A stretch of 64,000 bases of DNA from positions 372,001 to 436,000 of the forward strand of contig NZ_CAKKLV010000001.1 of the NCBI RefSeq assembly GCF_918698115.1. The letters run 5' to 3'. Each line of letters begins with the position of its first letter. Position 1 is the stretch's first letter. Made by a program: the position numbers and the translations under genes. Source of the stretch: Peribacillus sp. Bi96 (lineage in GTDB: Bacteria; Bacillota; Bacilli; Bacillales; DSM-1321). The notes under the pieces were generated by a model, which saw nothing but the letters and a program-made list of their open reading frames with translations, did no database searches and was not told the origin of the DNA. Of the stretch, positions 9,516 through 19,123 are shown piece after piece.

Positions 9516-10643
9516 ATGGAAAAGATGAAAATAATGACAATAGTAGGAACAAGACCAGAGATTATTAGATTATCAGAAGTTATTAAAGCTTGTGATAGAT
9601 ACTTTAACCATATTTTAGTCCACACTGGACAAAATTGGGATTATAGTCTTAATGATATCTTTTTTGAAGAATTAGGATTAAAACAGCCAGATCATTTTTT
9701 AGGTGTAGTTGGTGAAGATCTTGGTGAAACGATGGGGAATATCATTGCAGCATCATACAAAATTTTAAAACAAGAACAGCCGGATGCATTATTGATTCTA
9801 GGTGATACAAACAGCTGTTTAAGTGCCGTTGCAGCAAAACGTTTGAAGATACCAATTTTTCATATGGAAGCTGGGAATCGGTGTTTTGACCAAAATGTAC
9901 CTGAAGAAATAAATAGAAAAATCGTAGACCATATATCAGATGTTAATATGGCCTACACAGAGCACAGCAGAAGGTATTTATTATCTGAGGGGGTAAGGAA
10001 AGAACATATATTTGTTACAGGTTCTCCAATGGCAGAAGTGTTGCATAAGAATATGAATAAGATAGAGAATAGTATAGTTTTAAAAGATCTAGAACTAGAG
10101 TCAGGTAAATATATTTTAGTTTCTGCTCATAGAGAAGAAAATATTGATGATGAGAAGAACTTTTTCTCATTAATGAATGCACTTAATAATATTGCTGAAG
10201 TCTATCAATTACCCATTATTTACTCTACCCATCCTAGAAGTTGGAAGAGGATAGAAGAAAGAGGGTTTAAATTTCATCCACTAGTAAGACAACTAAAGCC
10301 ATTTGGATTTTTCGATTTTAACCACTTACAATTAAATTCATTTTGTGTTTTATCTGATAGCGGTACACTTTCTGAAGAGTCAGCTATGCTTAACTTTCCC
10401 GGTGTTTTAATTAGAACTTCTACGGAACGACCAGAAGTGTTAGATAAAGGAACAGTTATTGTCGGGGGGATTACTGAAGAGGATATTGTCCAAGCTGTAG
10501 AATTAAGTAGAGCTATGTGGAGAAATGAAGAAGAAACACTTCTTGCTAATGATTATCAAGATAAGAACGTTTCAATTAAAGTAATAAAGATTATTCAGAG
10601 CTATGTGAAAATAATTAATGAATCAGTTTGGAGAAAAAAATAG
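9516..10643 (+). CDS. capG: UDP-HexNAc 2-epimerase (CapG/FnlC-like)
   Basis: Third enzyme of the UDP-L-FucNAc pathway, 375 residues, non-hydrolysing 2-epimerase (WecB-like GT-B fold). Motifs are VGTRPEIIRLSE near residues 8-19, VHTGQNWDY, LGDTNS, HMEAGNRCFDQNVPEE and the SAHREEN block. Position directly after capE and capF makes the CapG role more likely than a general UDP-GlcNAc/ManNAc epimerase. GGAGG lies about ten bases before the ATG. Confidence 0.93.
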   Translation: MEKMKIMTIVGTRPEIIRLSEVIKACDRYFNHILVHTGQNWDYSLNDIFFEELGLKQPDHFLGVVGEDLGETMGNIIAASYKILKQEQPDALLILGDTNSCLSAVAAKRLKIPIFHMEAGNRCFDQNVPEEINRKIVDHISDVNMAYTEHSRRYLLSEGVRKEHIFVTGSPMAEVLHKNMNKIENSIVLKDLELESGKYILVSAHREENIDDEKNFFSLMNALNNIAEVYQLPIIYSTHPRSWKRIEERGFKFHPLVRQLKPFGFFDFNHLQLNSFCVLSDSGTLSEESAMLNFPGVLIRTSTERPEVLDKGTVIVGGITEEDIVQAVELSRAMWRNEEETLLANDYQDKNVSIKVIKIIQSYVKIINESVWRKK

Positions 10644-10666
10644 ATTTCAACTAAGGGGAAATTAAG

Positions 10667-12040
10667 ATGGTATATTATGAAGACATTGCTTATAGAAAAG
10701 AAAAAATCTCTGTAATAGGACTAGGTTATGTCGGTATGCCGATAGCTGTGGCTTTTTCTAAAGTTGCAGATGTAATAGGTTTTGATATATCTAAAGAAAA
10801 AGTGCAGCAGTATATTAGCGGAGTAGATGTTACTAAAGAAGTCGGGGATAACGCGATAAAAGAAACAACGGCTCTTTTTACGTGGGATGAAGAGTTTTTA
10901 AGAGATGCTAAGTTTCATATTGTTGCTGTGCCTACTCCAATAAATAACGATAAAACTCCTGATTTAAAACCCGTTACAGAAGCTAGTAAAACATTGGGGA
11001 GAAATCTTACTAAAGGATCTGTGGTGGTTTTTGAATCTACAGTATATCCAGGAGTTACGGAAGATATATGTGTTCCTATTCTAGAAAAGGAATCAGGTTT
11101 AATTTGTGGAGTGGATTTTAAAGTAGGGTATTCACCTGAAAGGATTAATCCAGGAGATAAAATTCATAGACTAGAGACTATAGTAAAAGTAGTATCTGGT
11201 ATGGATGAAGAAACATTAGATTTAATTGCTAGAGTATACGAAATGATTATTGAAGCAGGCGTTCATCGCGCCGAGAGTATAAAAGTAGCAGAAGCAGCAA
11301 AAGTAATAGAAAACTCCCAAAGAGATATAAATATTGCATTTATGAATGAGCTTTCTATCGTTTTTAATAAAATGGGCATCGATACTAAATCCGTTTTAGA
11401 AGCTGCAGGTACTAAATGGAATTTCTTGAATTTCACTCCAGGTCTTGTAGGTGGTCACTGTATTGGAATTGATCCATATTATTTTGTATATAGAGCAGAG
11501 GCCTTAGGATACCATTCTCAAATTATTCTTTCAGGAAGAAGAATAAATGACGAAATGGGGAAATACGTCGCTGAAAATACTATTAAAAAGCTTATTAAAA
11601 ATGGAAAACAAGTTAAAGGGGCCAACGTTGCTATTTTTGGAATTACATTTAAAGAAAATTGTCCGGATAGTAGAAATACCAAAGTGATAGATATTATTAA
11701 CGAATTAGAAGACTATGGAGTTAATATTATAGTGGTTGATCCTGTAGCAGATAAGGATGAGGTTTTTAAAGAGTACAATATTGAATTACATCGAAAAAAT
11801 GAGATCAATAATGCAGATGCAATTATATTTGCAGTACCTCATGAAGAGTTTTTAGATATTTCTTTAGAAAATTTAAAAGCAATGTATAGGAAAGAAAAAA
11901 TCCCGGTTGGAACATCCGGAATAGAGTTGAATGCTATATCAGATAGTTATGAAAATAATAACTTAGTATTGATAGATATAAAAGGGATATTTAATCGGAA
12001 GACTGCAGAGAATTCAAATTTTTCTTATTGGAGATTGTAA
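10667..12040 (+). CDS. UDP-N-acetylhexosamine 6-dehydrogenase (TviB/WbpA-type)
   Basis: NAD-dependent UDP-sugar dehydrogenase, 457 residues. Motifs are the Rossmann IGLGYVGMPIAVAF near 18-31, FESTVYPGVTE, the central SYSPERI-like GYSPERINPGD, and the catalytic Cys in GGHCIGIDPYY near 265. It should oxidise C6 of UDP-GlcNAc or UDP-GalNAc to the uronic acid, adding a charged sugar to the polymer. It closely follows the L-FucNAc genes. Substrate cannot be fixed from sequence. Confidence 0.9.
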   Translation: MVYYEDIAYRKEKISVIGLGYVGMPIAVAFSKVADVIGFDISKEKVQQYISGVDVTKEVGDNAIKETTALFTWDEEFLRDAKFHIVAVPTPINNDKTPDLKPVTEASKTLGRNLTKGSVVVFESTVYPGVTEDICVPILEKESGLICGVDFKVGYSPERINPGDKIHRLETIVKVVSGMDEETLDLIARVYEMIIEAGVHRAESIKVAEAAKVIENSQRDINIAFMNELSIVFNKMGIDTKSVLEAAGTKWNFLNFTPGLVGGHCIGIDPYYFVYRAEALGYHSQIILSGRRINDEMGKYVAENTIKKLIKNGKQVKGANVAIFGITFKENCPDSRNTKVIDIINELEDYGVNIIVVDPVADKDEVFKEYNIELHRKNEINNADAIIFAVPHEEFLDISLENLKAMYRKEKIPVGTSGIELNAISDSYENNNLVLIDIKGIFNRKTAENSNFSYWRL

Positions 12041-12111
12041 AATAATCTTTTAATGTTTATATATTTCTCTTTATAAAGTTCATATGTTTTTTATTGAAGG
12101 ATGATGCATAA

Positions 12112-13275
12112 GTGAAAAAAAACATTATAATAATAGGTCCGTATATACCAGGTAAATTGTATGGAGGACCTGTAAAATCAATTCTTAATATAGTAGAAGC
12201 ATTGAGCACCTATTATAATTTTTATATAATTACAGGAGATAGGGATTTGAACGCTACAGAGACTTATAAAACTGTTGAAATCGGGTCATGGAATACAGTT
12301 GGAAAAGCAAATGTATTTTATATTCCAAAAGGAAAAGATTTTAATTATATTAGAAATATAATTAAAAATTTAGATTATGATTTAGTGTATACCAGTAGCT
12401 TCTTCTCAAAACATTCTGTAATAATTCAATTTCTGAAGTTTTTTAATGTCATTAAAAAGCCACTAATAATAGCCCCTAGGGGAGAATTTTCACCTGGAGC
12501 TTTATCGATTAAAGATAAAAAAAAGAAAATATTTTTAATGATATATAAAATACTAGGTATTCATAAGAAGGTAACTTATACAAGCACCTCTTTATTAGAT
12601 AAAAAAGATATAAACAATGTTTTTGGCGGAAGTATAAAAGTATGGACAGCAGGAAATATTGTTAATAATGAAGCGGAATTAAAGGGCATTTCAAGAGAAA
12701 AAAAAATAGGACATTTAAAGATAGTTACTTTGTCTCGTATTTCTAAAATAAAAAACTTAGATTATTCTCTAAACATTCTAAAAAAAATAGCTGAATCGTA
12801 TAAGCTACCTAATGAAATTTCTTTTGATATATATGGCCCTATAGAAGATGGAGAATACTGGAAAGAATGCTCTTCGCTAATTAACAAAATAGGAAACACA
12901 ATATCAATTAATTATAAAGGACCAATTGATTATAATGATGTAATCAATGTACTTTCCAAATATCATATATTTTTATTACCAACACAAGGTGAGAATTTTG
13001 GCCATGTTATACAGGAAGCTTTTTTAGCTGGCTGTCCTGTCATTATAAGTAATAAGACTCCGTGGATAGGGTTAAAGGAACTTCAAGTGGGTTTTGATAT
13101 TCCATTAGAACAACAAGATGAGTATTTTAGTGCAATCAAACATTACTTATTAATGGATAGTAATGATTATAAAAACGCATCTCTTAAAGCTATTGAATAT
13201 GGGATGGAAAAGGTTAGAAATCAAGGGTCTATCAAGGAACATATAGAAATGTTCGATAATGAAATGAATAAATAG
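12112..13275 (+). CDS. Glycosyltransferase family 4
   Basis: Cytosolic GT-B transferase of 387 residues. The C-terminal half carries TLSRISKIKNLDYSLNIL and a donor-binding block GENFGHVIQEAFLAGCPVII with the EX7E-like acid residues. The N-terminal acceptor half includes GPYIPGKLYGGPVKS. Start is GTG, with AAGGATG about ten bases upstream. The gene and its neighbours are very AT-rich, typical of serotype-specific transferases acquired by transfer. Sugar and linkage unknown. Confidence 0.86.
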   Translation: MKKNIIIIGPYIPGKLYGGPVKSILNIVEALSTYYNFYIITGDRDLNATETYKTVEIGSWNTVGKANVFYIPKGKDFNYIRNIIKNLDYDLVYTSSFFSKHSVIIQFLKFFNVIKKPLIIAPRGEFSPGALSIKDKKKKIFLMIYKILGIHKKVTYTSTSLLDKKDINNVFGGSIKVWTAGNIVNNEAELKGISREKKIGHLKIVTLSRISKIKNLDYSLNILKKIAESYKLPNEISFDIYGPIEDGEYWKECSSLINKIGNTISINYKGPIDYNDVINVLSKYHIFLLPTQGENFGHVIQEAFLAGCPVIISNKTPWIGLKELQVGFDIPLEQQDEYFSAIKHYLLMDSNDYKNASLKAIEYGMEKVRNQGSIKEHIEMFDNEMNK

Positions 13276-13287
13276 GAGTACATTAAT

Positions 13288-14412
13288 GTGGACAGAAAAA
13301 AACCTAGAGTACTATTTTTAGTAAACATCCCCTCACCTTATAGAGTGAATTTTTTTAAAGAATTAGGTAAATCTTGTGAATTAACTGTTTTATTTGAAAG
13401 AGAAACTTCTCAAGAAAGAGATATGTCTTGGTATGATAATGATTTTAATAATTTCAAGGCAATATTTTTAAATGGTGTTAAATTTAAAAAGAATATGGCT
13501 ATTTGTTTTAATGTTGCTAGTTATCTTAAAAAAGAGCTATTTGATATAATAATTGTAGGTGGCTATAGTACACCTACAGGTATGCTTGCCATAAAAATTT
13601 TAAAACAAAGAAAAATCCCCTTTATTTTAAATACTGATGGTGGGCTTATAAAAGATGATACTAAAATAAAATATGCCATAAAAAAATACTTTATTAGCAG
13701 TGCAACGTACTGGTTATGTACAGGGGAGGAAACTAAAAAGTATTTGTTATACTATGGCGCTCATGAAAAAAATATCTTCACTTACCCGTTCACATCGATA
13801 CTAGAGAAAGATGTGCTGAAAAATATAACGAAAAAAAATATGAAGAATGAATTAAAGCAGCAACTAAATATTTCTGAAGATAAGTGTATACTTTCTGTTG
13901 GGCGGTTTATTCACCAAAAGGGATTCGATGTCCTTTTAGAATCTTGTAGAGCATTTCCTAAGAACATTGGAGTTTATATTATTGGTGGAGAACCTACTGA
14001 AGAATATATTAGATTAAAAAAAGAAATGGACCTAACAAATGTGCATTTTATAAATTTTAAATCTAAAGATGAATTAATAAAATATTATAAGGCAAGTGAC
14101 CTTTTTGTATTGCCAACTCGAGGGGACGTTTGGGGATTAGTTATAAATGAAGCTATGGCTCACGGGTTACCAGTCATTACTACTGATCAATGTGTTGCTG
14201 GGATTGAACTAATAAATAATGATGAAAATGGGTTTATAATACCAGCCAATGATAGTGGTATACTTAAAAGGCGGATAGTTGAAATTCTAGAAAATGAAAT
14301 AAATGCAGAAAAAATGTCAATAGAAAATTTGAAGAAAATAAAAGGATACACAATTGAAAAAATGGCAGTTAAACATATTAATATTTTTAAATCTATAGTA
14401 AATAAAGGATAA
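13288..14412 (+). CDS. Glycosyltransferase family 4
   Basis: Second GT-B transferase in tandem, 374 residues. N-terminal VLFLVNIPSPYRVNFFKELG is a common acceptor-side motif. The C-terminal SVGRFIHQKGFDVLLE and RGDVWGLVINEAMAHGLPVI blocks mark the donor site. GTG start preceded by AGGAG about eight bases upstream, 12 bases after the previous stop, so translationally coupled. Probably adds another sugar of the repeat unit; specificity unknown. Confidence 0.88.
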   Translation: MDRKKPRVLFLVNIPSPYRVNFFKELGKSCELTVLFERETSQERDMSWYDNDFNNFKAIFLNGVKFKKNMAICFNVASYLKKELFDIIIVGGYSTPTGMLAIKILKQRKIPFILNTDGGLIKDDTKIKYAIKKYFISSATYWLCTGEETKKYLLYYGAHEKNIFTYPFTSILEKDVLKNITKKNMKNELKQQLNISEDKCILSVGRFIHQKGFDVLLESCRAFPKNIGVYIIGGEPTEEYIRLKKEMDLTNVHFINFKSKDELIKYYKASDLFVLPTRGDVWGLVINEAMAHGLPVITTDQCVAGIELINNDENGFIIPANDSGILKRRIVEILENEINAEKMSIENLKKIKGYTIEKMAVKHINIFKSIVNKG

Positions 14413-14416
14413 AAAT

Positions 14417-15757
14417 ATGAAAATTAAGAAACCTATCTCTAAAATAGAACATGGTAATTTTAGAATTAAAAAAAATACACTTGAGTGGGTATTCATTGTA
14501 TTTTTAACTTTATTTAGTTTTCTTAGCACTAGCACTCTATTAGTATCATTATTTATTTTATTAATATTCTTAAGACAAAGAGAAATAGGAGCAATAAAGA
14601 TAGTTAACATAATAACTTTGCGAACCATAATTAATCCAGGAATTGCAGTCGATATTGGAAATTTACAATATCTTAAATGGATTATCTTATTTGGTTGTTC
14701 ACTTTATTTATTGCTTTCTTTTAATAAATTAGAAAAAAATGAAATTAAAAAGATAAAATGGATTTTATCTCCTTTATTTTTGTTTGTCGTATATAATATT
14801 TTTGTTGCGTTAGTTTTCAGTTCTTTACCAATTGTTTCTATTTTTAAACTACTTAGCTATGCAGTGATTTTTTCAGGTATTTTAATTGGAGTGGGATATA
14901 CATTTAAAAGTTATGATTGGTTAAAATGGATGGTAACAATGTTTAAACTAATAATTATTTTTTCTTTCCTTATCATCCCTTTTCCAGTTAGCTACTTGAG
15001 GAATGGTTCTTCTTTTCAAGGAATTACAAATAATCCAAATATGTTTGGAGTCTTAGCTGTTTTATTTATTGCTATATTTCTTTCGTATTTTCAAATTAAT
15101 AAAAACAAACAAAAATTATATTCATTAATATCTCTATTCCTATCTTTAGTTACTTTGCTAATGATATTTCTAAGTAAATCGAGGACTGCATTAATATCAT
15201 GTTTAGTATTATTATTCATCTACATAATTTTTGTTAATTGCAATAAATTATTGAAAATAATTATTGTCAATTTTTCAGGAATAGCAGTAATTTTAATAAT
15301 CTTAGGTACTAATGTAATTAATTTTCTAACTGAATTTTTGTATAAAGGACAAGAAAAAGGAAATATTCTATATTCTCGAACTAATCAAATAGAAAACTCT
15401 CTTTCGAACTTTATGGATAATCCTTGGTTTGGTAATGGGTTTGCAGTTCCAGTGTTACCTTATAAATCATATATATTTAGTGCTGAATTTATAGTTGAAC
15501 CAGGAAATTTAGTATTATCAGTACTTTCATATAGTGGAATTTTTGGATTTTTGTTATTTTTATCCTATATAACTAGAGTCTTTTTGGTAAATAAGAGCAA
15601 CTTCAAATACAGTTGTTTTTTGCCACTCGCAACTATTCTTATTAGTATGGGTGAAATGGTATTTTTTAGCAGTAATAATATAGGTATATGGTGTTATATG
15701 TTTATTGCGCTATATGTATTAATAGACGCTAGAAAACCGGTGGTTAATGAGCGTTGA
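14417..15757 (+). CDS. O-antigen/capsule polymerase (Wzy-like)
   Basis: Integral membrane protein of 446 residues with about 10-12 hydrophobic segments and no enzymatic motif in the cytosolic parts. The segment NNPNMFGVLAVLFIA and the later SKSRTALIS are typical of O-antigen ligase/polymerase proteins. A long loop (about 300-360) before the last helices fits the family. It should polymerise repeat units at the outer face of the membrane. Being single-copy and next to Wzx and glycosyltransferases, it is best called Wzy. A clear terminator follows. Confidence 0.85.
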   Translation: MKIKKPISKIEHGNFRIKKNTLEWVFIVFLTLFSFLSTSTLLVSLFILLIFLRQREIGAIKIVNIITLRTIINPGIAVDIGNLQYLKWIILFGCSLYLLLSFNKLEKNEIKKIKWILSPLFLFVVYNIFVALVFSSLPIVSIFKLLSYAVIFSGILIGVGYTFKSYDWLKWMVTMFKLIIIFSFLIIPFPVSYLRNGSSFQGITNNPNMFGVLAVLFIAIFLSYFQINKNKQKLYSLISLFLSLVTLLMIFLSKSRTALISCLVLLFIYIIFVNCNKLLKIIIVNFSGIAVILIILGTNVINFLTEFLYKGQEKGNILYSRTNQIENSLSNFMDNPWFGNGFAVPVLPYKSYIFSAEFIVEPGNLVLSVLSYSGIFGFLLFLSYITRVFLVNKSNFKYSCFLPLATILISMGEMVFFSSNNIGIWCYMFIALYVLIDARKPVVNER

Positions 15758-15772
15758 ATAAAGTCATTTTAT

Positions 15773-15803
15773 AAAAATAACCAATTAAAATTTGGTTATT
15801 TTT
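15773..15803 (+). terminator. Rho-independent terminator after wzy-like gene
   Basis: A 12-bp perfect stem (AAAAATAACCAA / TTGGTTATTTTT) with a short loop runs into T-rich sequence. It implies that the acetyltransferase and flippase genes downstream may have their own promoter or depend on read-through. Confidence 0.8.
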
Positions 15804-15891
15804 AATTTTATGGAATAGCTTCTTGTAGTGGAGAGTTTGAATAAAATAGTAGTTATGAATAATTACATATAAAAAGGTGAGGAAGTAAACC

Positions 15892-16389
15892 ATGAAAAAG
15901 TTAGTATTTTATGCTTTTCTAGCTATCCTTAATAACTTTCTTAAAGGTAGTAGATTTTTTAGAATAAAAAATTTTCTTCTTAGAATAATAGGAATAGAGG
16001 TTGGAAAAGGAACTAAAATAGTTGGGCCACTTTATATTAATTATGTTAGTAATATAAAGATAGGAAATGAATGTTGGATAGGAAAAAATTTTACTATTGA
16101 TGGTAATGGAAGTGTTATTATTGGAGACAGATGCGATTTAGCTCCGCATATTACAATAAATACTGGGGGTCATCATATTGGTGATAGCCATAGAAGAGCT
16201 GGTTCAGGATTAAGGTGTAATACAAAAATAGAAAGTGGCACCTGGATAGGGACTAGAGTAACAATTGTTAATGGAGCTGATATAGGAGAGTCGGTAGTTG
16301 TTGCAGCTGGATCTGTAGTTATAAACGATATTAAAAAAAACTCTTTGGTAGCTGGGGTACCAGCAAAAATAAAGAAAGTATTGAGTTAG
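15892..16389 (+). CDS. Hexapeptide-repeat O-acyltransferase
   Basis: Left-handed beta-helix acyltransferase of 165 residues, close in size to WbbJ/maltose O-acetyltransferase-like enzymes. Hexapeptide turns run from about residue 45 (IGNECWIGKNFTIDG) to 150 (GESVVVAAGSVV), with the catalytic His region TGGHHIGDSH near 98 and the closing VAGVPAKI. It likely acetylates a sugar of the repeat unit. AAAAGGTGAGG lies before the ATG. The flippase gene starts six bases after the stop. Confidence 0.88.
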   Translation: MKKLVFYAFLAILNNFLKGSRFFRIKNFLLRIIGIEVGKGTKIVGPLYINYVSNIKIGNECWIGKNFTIDGNGSVIIGDRCDLAPHITINTGGHHIGDSHRRAGSGLRCNTKIESGTWIGTRVTIVNGADIGESVVVAAGSVVINDIKKNSLVAGVPAKIKKVLS

Positions 16390-16395
16390 ATTTTT

Positions 16396-17730
16396 ATGAA
16401 ATTAAAGCATAAGTTAAGACATCACTTAATAAATAGTCCTGTCATAAGAAATATTTTTGGAATGGGGTTTTTTCGAGCTCTAGGAGTAATAACAAATTTT
16501 CTGTTGGTGGGACTAATCTATAGGTATTTTTCAAATGAAGTTCTAAATGGAATATGGTTAACTATTTTTTCAATACTAACATGGATAACCTTTTTTGATT
16601 TTGGAATGGGGAACAGTTTAAGGAATAAACTTACTGAATCTATATCAAAAAATGATAGTACATTATCAAACATGTATATAAGTACTACTTATATTTTAAT
16701 GATAGTACCAACTATAATAATTATTATTGGAGCTACAATATCTGCTGATTTTATTGATTGGAATAAAATATTTAGCGTTAATGGTGATTTGGTTTCTAAT
16801 GAATACTTGACTCTATTTATTTGTGTTGTATTTATTTTATATGCTTTAAACTTTTATTTTTCAATAATATTTGCGATTTTACATGCCATGTTTAAATCAT
16901 ATTTAATATCTGGCATACAAGCATTAGTTAACGTAATAAATATTATTTTTATTTCAGTCCTATATTTAATGAAGGTTAATGATTTAATACTATTAGGTGG
17001 AATTTATATCGGAACGTCTGTTATTGTATTATTAATTACTACAATATGGATATTTAAATTTAACAAGCAAAACTTAACTTTAAGTTTTAAGTATTTTAAT
17101 GGATCCTTAATTAAAGATATAGCCAATGTAGGACTTAAGTTTTTAATATTACAATTAGCTATTATCGTCCTATTTAATACTGATAATTTTCTAATAAGTA
17201 GATATTTAGGAGTTGATAAGGTGACATCTTATCAACTGGTAAATAAATTACTAAGTGTAAACACGATAATACTAGGTATTGTCCTTACTCCTATATGGAC
17301 TAAAGTTATAAGAGATACAGCTGAAAATAATATTAATGAAAATAGAAAAACACTTTTTAAGCTATTAATAGTTTTCTTTTTACTAGTAATAGGAGTCCTA
17401 ATTATAGGCTTTTTATCACCATTAATATTAAAAGTTTGGACAGGGTCTAATATTTTAGTTTCAAATAAATTAACAATTTTCATGGTGATTTTTACAATTA
17501 TTCATATGTGGTGTAATATATTCCAGGTAATTTTAAATGGACTAAGTAAGTTAAATATTCAAATGATATGTTATGGGATAGCTGCAGTTATTAATATTCC
17601 AATATCTATATACTTTGTTCAACACACGGATTTAGGCGTAGTTGCTATTATTCTTGGAACTATTTTTTCATTGGTGGTTCCTGGTATTATATTACCTATT
17701 TATACGATTAGGTACTTTACTAAATCTTAG
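16396..17730 (+). CDS. Polysaccharide repeat-unit flippase (Wzx-like)
   Basis: Polytopic membrane protein of 444 residues with about 12 hydrophobic segments, of the MATE/MVF polysaccharide transporter superfamily. The N-terminus includes FGMGFFRALGVITNFLLVGL and FDFGMGNSLRNKL, motifs common in Wzx proteins. Role: moves undecaprenyl-linked repeat units across the membrane for Wzy. It is the last gene of the locus and is followed by a strong terminator. Confidence 0.88.
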   Translation: MKLKHKLRHHLINSPVIRNIFGMGFFRALGVITNFLLVGLIYRYFSNEVLNGIWLTIFSILTWITFFDFGMGNSLRNKLTESISKNDSTLSNMYISTTYILMIVPTIIIIIGATISADFIDWNKIFSVNGDLVSNEYLTLFICVVFILYALNFYFSIIFAILHAMFKSYLISGIQALVNVINIIFISVLYLMKVNDLILLGGIYIGTSVIVLLITTIWIFKFNKQNLTLSFKYFNGSLIKDIANVGLKFLILQLAIIVLFNTDNFLISRYLGVDKVTSYQLVNKLLSVNTIILGIVLTPIWTKVIRDTAENNINENRKTLFKLLIVFFLLVIGVLIIGFLSPLILKVWTGSNILVSNKLTIFMVIFTIIHMWCNIFQVILNGLSKLNIQMICYGIAAVINIPISIYFVQHTDLGVVAIILGTIFSLVVPGIILPIYTIRYFTKS

Positions 17731-17752
17731 TTATTTTTAGAATGGATAGTCT

Positions 17753-17789
17753 AAAATCTGCATTAAATATATATTTTAATGCAGATTTT
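17753..17789 (+). terminator. Terminator closing the polysaccharide locus
   Basis: A 15-bp perfect inverted repeat (AAAATCTGCATTAAA / TTTAATGCAGATTTT) with a short AT loop, 22 bases after the flippase stop. AT-rich on both sides, so it may work in both directions. Confidence 0.75.
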
Positions 17790-17896
17790 GTAGTTTATCC
17801 TAAAATATTAAAACTTCTAATTAAAAGGGTGTTGTTATTTATTGAAATATTAAGATAAATTCTTCTTTTGAAATCATAAAATGAAAGGAATAAGAC

Positions 17897-19123
17897 ATGA
17901 ATGACAATTTTAAACTAAATTTAAATTTATTCCCTAAGGAATTGAGAGTATTACTTGAAATTCTAAAAACAGAAAGTAATGAAATTTTTCTTCTAAACAA
18001 GAAGGAATTATTTATAGATATTAATTGGGGACGATTTCTTCATTTAGCGAGACACCATCGTGTTTATCCGTTAATTTATACTAAATTAAAAATGATTGAT
18101 GGAAACTTGATTCCTTCACAAGTTATACAAACTTTGTATCAAGAATATAAAAAGAACACCCTTCAAATGCTTCTTTTAAGTGGAGAAATGGAAAAAATAA
18201 GTAGATTATTTACTGAAAATCAGATTCGTCCACTTTTTTTGAAAGGCCCAGTAATTGCTGCTGACCTTTATGGAGCAATATCCCTACGCACCTCCAAAGA
18301 CTTAGATATTCTAATTCCTAAATATAATCTAGAAAGAGCGGAAGAACTTCTTTTGAATGATGGTTACGAAAGAGAAGAGGGTGCAACAATATTAAACGAG
18401 CGGAAATGGAGGGAACATCACGTATCTTATTTCCATCCTGAAAGAAAAATCCAACTTGAGATTCATTGGAGGCTACAACCATATCCATCTAAGGAACCGT
18501 CATTTGACGATTTATGGGATAGGAATAGGATAAGTGAACTTACGAACTATCCAATTTATTTCTTGGGAGAAGAGGATTTATTTTTGTACCTTGTTTCACA
18601 TGGTTCACGTCATCTTTGGTTTCGTCTCAGATGGTTAGTTGATATTGATAAGATGTTAAGAAAATGTAAAACAATTAGAATCAATAACTTATTAACGTCA
18701 GCATACCAAAAACAATATATTACTGGGCAAGTACTAATTTTGGCATCTCAACTTTTAAATACACCCATCAATGAAGATATGAAAAATTTAATGGAATCTA
18801 ATCGCGCGAAAAGATTAGCACAAATGGCAATATTTTATATGAATGATTCGGAGCATTTACATAAAATCGTTCCTAAAGATTTTTTTGGAAATCAGTGCTA
18901 TAACCGTTTTCGCCGTGTGAAGTCTAATATTCAGAAGTCTCTATTTGTTAATAGATATCTTTTATCATCACAGACTAATTCAGAAATACTTTTCTATATC
19001 GTTAAAGTATTTTATCCTAGTTCTGCAGATGCACATACTTTGTGGTTGCCTAAACCACTTCATTTTTTATATTTTCCGCTGCGCCCATTTTTATTTGGTT
19101 GGAGAAAGATAAAGAAATCTTAA
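17897..19123 (+). CDS. Lasso-associated nucleotidyltransferase family protein
   Basis: Protein of 408 residues of the NTP_transf_5-like family. The nucleotidyltransferase core is visible as FLKGPVIAADLYG near 115-127 and SLRTSKDLDILIP near 131-143, the latter with the metal-binding Asp pair; HGSRHLWFRLRWLVDI near 235-250 is a second conserved block. Members recur in paeninodin/pseudomycoidin-type lasso clusters; in pseudomycoidin the homologue is reported to extend the phosphorylated C-terminal Ser with hexoses. Here it lies 5 kb upstream of the cyclase gene, co-directional. Its link to that cluster is inference from family and proximity. AAAGGAATAAGAC precedes the ATG. Confidence 0.8.
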   Translation: MNDNFKLNLNLFPKELRVLLEILKTESNEIFLLNKKELFIDINWGRFLHLARHHRVYPLIYTKLKMIDGNLIPSQVIQTLYQEYKKNTLQMLLLSGEMEKISRLFTENQIRPLFLKGPVIAADLYGAISLRTSKDLDILIPKYNLERAEELLLNDGYEREEGATILNERKWREHHVSYFHPERKIQLEIHWRLQPYPSKEPSFDDLWDRNRISELTNYPIYFLGEEDLFLYLVSHGSRHLWFRLRWLVDIDKMLRKCKTIRINNLLTSAYQKQYITGQVLILASQLLNTPINEDMKNLMESNRAKRLAQMAIFYMNDSEHLHKIVPKDFFGNQCYNRFRRVKSNIQKSLFVNRYLLSSQTNSEILFYIVKVFYPSSADAHTLWLPKPLHFLYFPLRPFLFGWRKIKKS

